Source: Candidatus Nitrosopumilus sp. (GTDB lineage Archaea; Thermoproteota; Nitrososphaeria; Nitrososphaerales; Nitrosopumilaceae). Taken from it: a stretch of 8,805 bases of DNA. The stretch is from assembly GCA_029863665.1 (NCBI GenBank), contig JAOTUX010000033.1, forward strand, positions 1 to 8,805, in the 5' to 3' direction. Under the pieces are notes generated by a model. It saw only the letters and a program-made list of their open reading frames with translations, was not told the origin of the DNA and made no database searches. Made by a program: the position numbers and the translations under genes. Shown here piece by piece: positions 6,576-8,805 of the stretch (its first letter is position 1; each line of letters begins with the position of its first letter).

Positions 6576-6591
6576 CTATCTAGTAAGATAG
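6576..6591. repeat. Inverted repeat, candidate operator of glutamine synthetase
   Basis: CTATCT-AGTA-AGATAG is a perfect six-base inverted repeat with a four-base spacer, lying 33-48 bases upstream of the TTG and just outside the TATA-like box. The position suits an archaeal activator or repressor. It does not match the methanogen NrpR operator pattern (GGAA-N6-TTCC). It could also be a weak hairpin at the end of the upstream transcript. Confidence 0.35.
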
Positions 6592-6616
6592 AATTGTCAA
6601 GATGGTCAGGTAATTT

Positions 6617-6638
6617 CTAAAATTTTGGATAATTTTAG
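6617..6638 (-). terminator. AT-rich hairpin overlapping the aminomutase stop codon
   Basis: CTAAAATT and AATTTTAG form a perfect eight-base inverted repeat around a six-base loop; the stop codon (6635-6637) lies in one arm. In RNA it would make a weak, mostly A-U hairpin. It may help to end the aminomutase transcript before glutamine synthetase, but it lacks a following long U run, so the function is uncertain. Confidence 0.25.
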
Positions 6639-7981
6639 TTTGGATTAGTCGTTTTAAAATTATTCATTTCTTCATCAAAGAAGAATTTTTCTGAAAATGC
6701 AGGCTTTAAGTCATCTAACCAAATTGCATTTTCATCATATTTTGCAAAAAATGGAACTTGTACCCAATCAGGATTTCTACCTTGTAAAAATCTTAAAACA
6801 ATCACCTTTTGATCATTTAACGTTGCAGTCCCAATAACATGCACTTTTCCTGGAGTTGCAGACATACTTGGCCCACGAACAGTTCTGGCTAATCCACTCA
6901 CTGAGGAATAGGCTTTTCTGAAAATCTCATATGCCTTGACCAAAGGAACTCCAAAATAATGTTGAGCTCCTGTATCTCTAACAACAAACATGTAGTATGG
7001 AATACAACCCAATTGAACCTGTTTGGTCCACATTTTAGCCCACATTACTGAATCATCGTTGATATGTGCCAAGAGAGGAGATTGTGTTCTAATTTGTGCA
7101 CCTGTTGCCCGTACTTCTTTTATTGCATTTTTTACAGAATACGTCGATAATTCATTTAGATGATTAAAGTGGGCCATAAATGCAAGATGTAATCCATTAT
7201 CTGTTACTTTTCTAAAAACATCTAACATTTCTTGAGAATCAGAATCTGTTAAAAATTTGTATGGCCAATAAGATAATGCTTTTGTTCCAATTCTAATCGT
7301 TTTAAGATTTGGAAGTTTTGCATCAATTAAAATATCAACATATTTTGAAAATATTTTTGCTTTCATAATCATTGGATCACCGCCTGTAAATAACACATCA
7401 GTAATCTCTGGATGTTCAGTGAGATATTGAACTAATTGTTCACCTTCTTGCATTGCAAATTTCATTTCATCCATTCCAACAAATTGTGGCCATCTAAAAC
7501 AAAAACTACAATATGCATGACAAGTTTGACTTTGACTTGGAAAGAAGAGACATGTTTCTTTGTATTTATGTTGCATACCAAATAATTTAGTTCCATCTTT
7601 TAACATTGGAACATTTAATTCCATTTGTCCAGCTGGATGTGGATTTAATTGTAAACGAATTTCATTTGCAACAGATGCTATTTCTTTTTTATCAGAGTTA
7701 TTTTTTAAAGTAGATGCCATTTTTTCATAATGTTCTGACTTGAGCATTCCTTTTTGGGGAAAAGTCAAGACAAACATAGGATCAGCAGGTATATTGTTCC
7801 AATCAATTAATTGTTCAACAACGTAATTGTTTGCTTTGAATGGCAAAACATTTCCCACAACTTCCATCTCAAATTTGGTGTCTTCAGAAAGATTCTGAAT
7901 TTGTGGAAGATTACGGAAATTTGACAAGGTGTAAGATTTTAATGATGGTGAATTATCCCAAATTGATTCTTGATGGGTCAT
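6635..7981 (-). CDS. KamA-family radical SAM, PLP-dependent 2,3-aminomutase (substrate uncertain)
   Basis: A protein of 448 residues. The CxxxCxxC motif for the SAM-binding [4Fe-4S] cluster is Cys154-Cys158-Cys161, followed by FRWPQFVG; GGDP (200-203) is the SAM-binding turn. Compared by eye and from memory with clostridial lysine 2,3-aminomutase, Arg163 matches the Arg that binds the substrate carboxylate (C-T-R134) and Lys379 in ATPGKV matches PLP Lys337. The two Asp that bind the lysine side-chain amine (Asp293, Asp330) are not kept: the second position is Arg369 (VRGP for VDAP) and the first falls in MFVVRD. It should move an amino group from C2 to C3 of an amino acid in the cytosol under low oxygen, but lysine may not be the substrate. 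ATG start; the minus-strand string TTTAACAA centred 26-27 bases upstream suggests a leaderless mRNA. It lies 91 bases upstream of glutamine synthetase on the same strand. Confidence 0.85.
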   Translation of the reverse strand: MTHQESIWDNSPSLKSYTLSNFRNLPQIQNLSEDTKFEMEVVGNVLPFKANNYVVEQLIDWNNIPADPMFVLTFPQKGMLKSEHYEKMASTLKNNSDKKEIASVANEIRLQLNPHPAGQMELNVPMLKDGTKLFGMQHKYKETCLFFPSQSQTCHAYCSFCFRWPQFVGMDEMKFAMQEGEQLVQYLTEHPEITDVLFTGGDPMIMKAKIFSKYVDILIDAKLPNLKTIRIGTKALSYWPYKFLTDSDSQEMLDVFRKVTDNGLHLAFMAHFNHLNELSTYSVKNAIKEVRATGAQIRTQSPLLAHINDDSVMWAKMWTKQVQLGCIPYYMFVVRDTGAQHYFGVPLVKAYEIFRKAYSSVSGLARTVRGPSMSATPGKVHVIGTATLNDQKVIVLRFLQGRNPDWVQVPFFAKYDENAIWLDDLKPAFSEKFFFDEEMNNFKTTNPN

Positions 7982-8003
7982 TTAATTAGTAGTACGTTTG
8001 CCC

Positions 8004-8011
8004 TTGTTAAA
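8004..8011 (-). promoter_or_regulatory. Candidate TATA box of the aminomutase gene
   Basis: Minus-strand TTTAACAA is centred 26-27 bases upstream of the ATG at 7981, right for a leaderless transcript, though it is a poor match to TATA. The right edge overlaps AAAGGTTA (8009-8016), one arm of an inverted pair in this divergent region. Confidence 0.3.
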
Positions 8012-8099
8012 GGTTACAGATTTTTACACATGAAATTGTTAAATCTAACAAAAGTTTGACAAAAATTTCAATCAGTGATAACAATAGAGGTTAACCTTT
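8009..8099. repeat. Inverted AAAGGTTA pair and AGGTTAACCT palindrome in the divergent promoter region
   Basis: AAAGGTTA at 8009-8016 is repeated inverted as TAACCTTT at 8092-8099. The second copy also forms the ten-base perfect palindrome AGGTTAACCT at 8088-8097. One copy overlaps the aminomutase TATA-like box, the other lies about 34 bases before the membrane-protein ATG. Such a pair could bind one regulator that controls both divergent genes. The rest of 7982-8132 shows no gene. Confidence 0.35.
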
Positions 8100-8123
8100 G
8101 TATTCTAGAAAATAAGGTAAAAA

Positions 8124-8127
8124 GTGA
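8124..8127 (+). promoter_or_regulatory. Shine-Dalgarno-like site of the membrane-protein gene
   Basis: GTGA, part of the archaeal GGAGGTGA consensus, ends five bases before the ATG at 8133. This supports that ATG as the start and implies a leadered transcript. Confidence 0.4.
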
Positions 8128-8132
8128 GATAG

Positions 8133-8805
8133 ATGGCAGAAGATGAAATTATAGGTGCAGTAAAAGGACAGACTAGTGAATTTCAAAATGTGTTTGAATT
8201 AATTGCATCTTCGGAAGTACTGCAAATTGCGTTTACAGTATTAGTTTTTGGAATCATTGGAATTGTTATAGTTTATCGTTTTTTTTCAAATTGGGTCAAA
8301 TCTCAAAAATTTAATTATGTACGACCTCATCTTTCAAGATTCGTAAAGGTTGGAGTTTTGCCATTTTTTGCAATAATTTTAATTACTAGCATGAATGTGT
8401 ACATTCAATCTTTTGATCTGTTTTATGAAACAACAATTTCTGAAGATGTTAGTATAGATACCGAAAATAATGATAGTGGGGTTACAGCTGCTGAAAAATT
8501 TACAAAAATTCTTAACACCATCAATATACTTGTAATTGGATATACGATTGCTCATTTAATTCCCATAATTCTTACTAAACGAGAGAAATCCAACCTTGAG
8601 AAAGAAGATTATGAATTCTGGAAAGACATGAGAGGATTTTCTGATGATGATCATGACTTCTTTCATAAACTTTTCAAATGGGTTCCACCTAAAAATACAC
8701 CAGAAAATATTTCTGATGAAGACTTTGAAAGGAATTTGAAAACTGAAGAAGGAAGAAAATTTCTTCAAGAATACAGAACAACTAAGGGATTACCTATTGG
8801 AAGTT
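8133..8805 (+). CDS. Multi-pass membrane protein, 5' part (3' end outside window); possibly MscS-type channel
   Basis: The frame runs from the ATG at 8133 to the window end without a stop, giving 224 residues of an incomplete protein. Three hydrophobic segments are seen: about 29-50 (VLQIAFTVLVFGIIGIVIVY), 72-92 (VKVGVLPFFAIILITSMNVY) and 127-148 (ILNTINILVIGYTIAHLIPIIL). An acidic outside-type loop (102-116) separates the second and third, and a long charged, probably cytosolic region follows (150-224; many Lys, Glu and Asp, with WKDMRGFSDDDHDFFHKLF). N-terminal membrane helices before a soluble part would fit the front of an MscS-family mechanosensitive channel, but the diagnostic pore helix and beta domain would lie beyond the window, so this is only a suggestion. 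It is divergent from the aminomutase gene (151 bases between starts). The start has a Shine-Dalgarno-like GTGA. Confidence 0.7.
   Translation, partial: MAEDEIIGAVKGQTSEFQNVFELIASSEVLQIAFTVLVFGIIGIVIVYRFFSNWVKSQKFNYVRPHLSRFVKVGVLPFFAIILITSMNVYIQSFDLFYETTISEDVSIDTENNDSGVTAAEKFTKILNTINILVIGYTIAHLIPIILTKREKSNLEKEDYEFWKDMRGFSDDDHDFFHKLFKWVPPKNTPENISDEDFERNLKTEEGRKFLQEYRTTKGLPIGS

Noticed and set aside
8556..8768. A minus-strand frame of 70 codons rich in Phe and Ile at the right end of the window.
   Set aside because: It is antisense to the open membrane-protein frame, which has a start with ribosome-binding site and clear membrane segments.

Overview
The window is AT-rich, gene-dense DNA with short intergenic gaps. 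It looks like an ammonia-oxidising archaeon of the Nitrososphaerota (Thaumarchaeota), close to Nitrosopumilus. The basis is the gene content (two-metal class III cyclase with HAMP, J-domain protein, UspA, four-CBS protein, VIT1/CCC1 carrier, archaeal GlnA, KamA-family radical SAM enzyme), the composition, and promoters of archaeal type: TATA boxes centred 26-28 bases upstream of the start codon, implying leaderless mRNAs. The taxonomic call rests on recognition of protein style, not on a search.

Layout. Positions 2-916 (+) hold the 3' part of a membrane-anchored HAMP/adenylate cyclase gene that runs in from outside the window. Convergent to it, 961-2115 (-) encodes a J-domain protein with an HSD instead of HPD motif and a long beta-rich C-terminal part. 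Then comes a universal stress protein (2215-2637, -; I shorten its start by four codons because of the TATA position). A divergent control region (2638-2777) with a perfect 18-bp palindrome separates it from a four-CBS-domain protein (2778-3605, +), which is followed by a VIT1/CCC1 family metal carrier (3647-4327, +).

Convergent to that carrier is a minus-strand block: a KamA-like radical SAM aminomutase (6635-7981), a type I glutamine synthetase (5098-6543, TTG start) and a secreted, C-terminally anchored protein of unknown function (4376-5008, TTG start). Divergent from the aminomutase is the 5' part of a multi-pass membrane protein (8133 to the window end), possibly an MscS-type channel. 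It is open at the window edge.

The most interesting inference concerns 5098-8805. The aminomutase keeps the iron-sulfur cysteines, the carboxylate-binding Arg and the PLP Lys of lysine 2,3-aminomutase, but by eye has lost both Asp residues that hold the lysine side-chain amine; one is replaced by Arg. The adjacent glutamine synthetase has an altered glutamate-binding loop (NASA for NGSG). Together with a possible osmotic channel gene this suggests synthesis of a beta-amino-acid osmolyte, for example beta-glutamate and beta-glutamine. This is a hypothesis. No tRNA, rRNA, CRISPR array, insertion sequence or prophage element was seen, and there is no gene-free stretch over 300 bases.
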